From positions 1 to 64,000 of the forward strand of contig CAZIIM010000002.1 of assembly GCA_964539305.1 (NCBI GenBank): a stretch of DNA of 64,000 nucleotides, given 5' to 3'. Origin of the DNA: CAZNUM01 sp964539305 (lineage in GTDB: Bacteria > Fidelibacterota > Marinisomatia > Marinisomatales > TCS55). Made by a program: the position numbers and the translations under genes. The notes below the pieces were generated by a model. It made no database searches, had not been told where the DNA came from, and saw only the letters and a program-made list of their open reading frames with translations. Positions 63,127-64,000 of this stretch are shown one piece after another; positions within the stretch are counted from its first letter, which is position 1, and every line of letters starts with the position of its first letter.

Positions 63127-63179
63127 AAGATAGCCCCGCTACTGGAATTTTACGGATTTGTCGGTAATGGAGAAAATCG

Positions 63180-63194
63180 AAGTGATGATCACTT
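63180..63194. promoter_or_regulatory. Palindrome in a divergent promoter region
   Basis: AAGTGAT-G-ATCACTT is a perfect 7+1+7 inverted repeat in the 106-base region between the metalloprotease-barrel gene (minus) and the PEBP gene (plus). It could be an operator for a dimeric regulator. No regulator gene is adjacent. Confidence 0.4.
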
Positions 63195-63232
63195 GAAAAC
63201 TTAAGTCCAATTGAGGTATCCTTTCAGCGTAA

Positions 63233-63775
63233 ATGCGGTGGTTAAAACTCATCATTCCCCTCTTGTTAATTCATGTGATCAGTTTGGGGCAGAAAGGAAA
63301 ACCGGCCATGGATCAATTGACACTTTTTTCACCTGCCTTTTCGGAAGGCGCCACGATTCCGAAAAAATTTACCTGCGAAGGCTCAGATACATCTCCTCCG
63401 CTGGAATGGAACCAAGCTCCCCATGAAACACAGAGTATTGCTGTTTCCTGCATCGACCCGGATGCGCCCATGGGAGACTGGATTCACTGGATTGTGTGGA
63501 ATATCCCTCCCGAATGGAAGGGGCTGGAGGAGGGAGTTGACCCTAACGCCCAATTTCCGTTTACCCAGGGGAGGAACAGTTGGGGTGTTACGGGATACGG
63601 TGGTCCCTGCCCGCCTAAAGGACACGGAGCCCACAGGTATTTTTTTAAAGTGTATTTCCTGGATGTCCCAAAACTGGAACTCTCCCCCAAGGCAACCTGG
63701 AAGGATCTGGAGCGGGCAATGAATGGCCATATCCTGGCGGAGGGGAAGACGATGGGGCGCAACGAGCGGAAGTAA
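63233..63775 (+). CDS. YbhB/YbcL-type PEBP (Raf kinase inhibitor-like) protein
   Basis: The 180-residue protein has a signal peptide (MRWLKLIIPLLLIHVISLG) and then the bacterial PEBP fold: FSEGATIPKKFTCEGSDTSPPL, CIDPDAPMGDWIHWIVWNIP with the DPDAP and HW ligand-pocket residues, NSWGVTGYGGPCPPKGHGAHRY, and YFLDVPKLEL. Bacterial members bind small anionic ligands; their function is poorly understood. The export signal suggests a periplasmic location. Confidence 0.93.
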   Translation: MRWLKLIIPLLLIHVISLGQKGKPAMDQLTLFSPAFSEGATIPKKFTCEGSDTSPPLEWNQAPHETQSIAVSCIDPDAPMGDWIHWIVWNIPPEWKGLEEGVDPNAQFPFTQGRNSWGVTGYGGPCPPKGHGAHRYFFKVYFLDVPKLELSPKATWKDLERAMNGHILAEGKTMGRNERK

Positions 63776-63799
63776 TTCCACTTTCATTGCTTTTAAACC

Positions 63800-64000
63800 C
63801 TAATGAAATGTTATTCCAGGAACGGATTGCTTTCCTGTCAGAATGGGGCTGGGGATGTGTCGGAGAGATTGGTCGAAAAATTCGAGAGCGATTTGATTAA
63901 CCAAGGTTACCACCTCCCGATGGTTGCGGGTGCCCACTTCCAAAAGGCGGGAGATATGGGGAGAAAAGAGGGGTACATCGGTGAAATCAAGGTGTTCCGT
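63800..64000 (-). CDS. C-terminal fragment of a probable alpha/beta hydrolase
   Basis: The minus strand is open from the window edge to a TAG at 63800-63802, giving the last 66 residues of a protein. The segment HLDFTDVPLFSPHI resembles the catalytic-histidine region (H-x-FTDxPL) of platelet-activating-factor-acetylhydrolase/chlorophyllase-like alpha/beta hydrolases, followed by a final helix VVTLVNQIALEFFDQSL. The N-terminus lies outside the window. The assignment rests on a short motif. Confidence 0.55.
   Translation of the reverse strand, partial: TEHLDFTDVPLFSPHISRLLEVGTRNHREVVTLVNQIALEFFDQSLRHIPSPILTGKQSVPGITFH

Overview
This window looks like a chromosomal replication-origin region from a Gram-negative bacterium of the FCB type. 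Candidatus Marinimicrobia or a relative is my best guess, and that is inference. The evidence is outer-membrane and periplasmic machinery (SurA, an outer-membrane barrel protein, a lipoprotein, a very large lamin-tail/cadherin/Ig-like surface protein), a pyruvate:ferredoxin-type oxidoreductase, small PurL, and origin genes in an unusual order. There are no insertion sequences, CRISPR arrays, rRNAs or tRNAs that I can see. A run of 100 N shows the record is a draft scaffold, and the bases either side of it show that the gap is probably artificial.

Layout. Bases 1-6606 (minus) are one open frame of 2202 codons for a giant exported mosaic protein that runs off the left edge. dnaA (minus, 6720-8108) faces rpmH-yidD-yidC-mnmE-mnmG-mfd-parvulin lipoprotein-surA (plus, 8252-18818). 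rnpA is absent from its usual place between rpmH and yidD. Two parS sites sit at the starts of mnmG and mfd. The 388-base gap between surA and the chosen dnaN start holds a cluster of DnaA boxes followed by AT-rich sequence. It is the best oriC candidate, and hand-sampled GC skew changes sign near it. dnaN, recF, a DciA-like DUF721 gene, gyrB and gyrA follow, then yggS and a short purine-nucleoside-phosphorylase-like gene in the same tightly coupled run.

From 27.5 to 45.9 kb the genes are mixed metabolic and transport functions. They include psuG, a MATE exporter, a GNAT acetyltransferase, a two-gene NifJ-type 2-oxoacid:ferredoxin oxidoreductase, an M16 protease, a RibD/DHFR-like reductase, an SLC13 transporter, mutM, a YwiC-like protein, a penicillin-acylase-family hydrolase, a GDPD, and three small membrane proteins of unknown function.

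From 45.9 to 59.9 kb (minus) lies an almost complete IMP/AMP pathway in transcription order purA-purL-purM-purQS-purC-purE-purB-purF-purD-purN-purH. PurQ and PurS are fused. PurE is class II, which uses CO2 directly and explains the absence of purK. The right end carries a gap-broken gene that rejoins in frame to give a 979-residue metalloprotease/beta-propeller/outer-membrane-barrel protein, then a PEBP-family protein and the C-terminus of a probable alpha/beta hydrolase.
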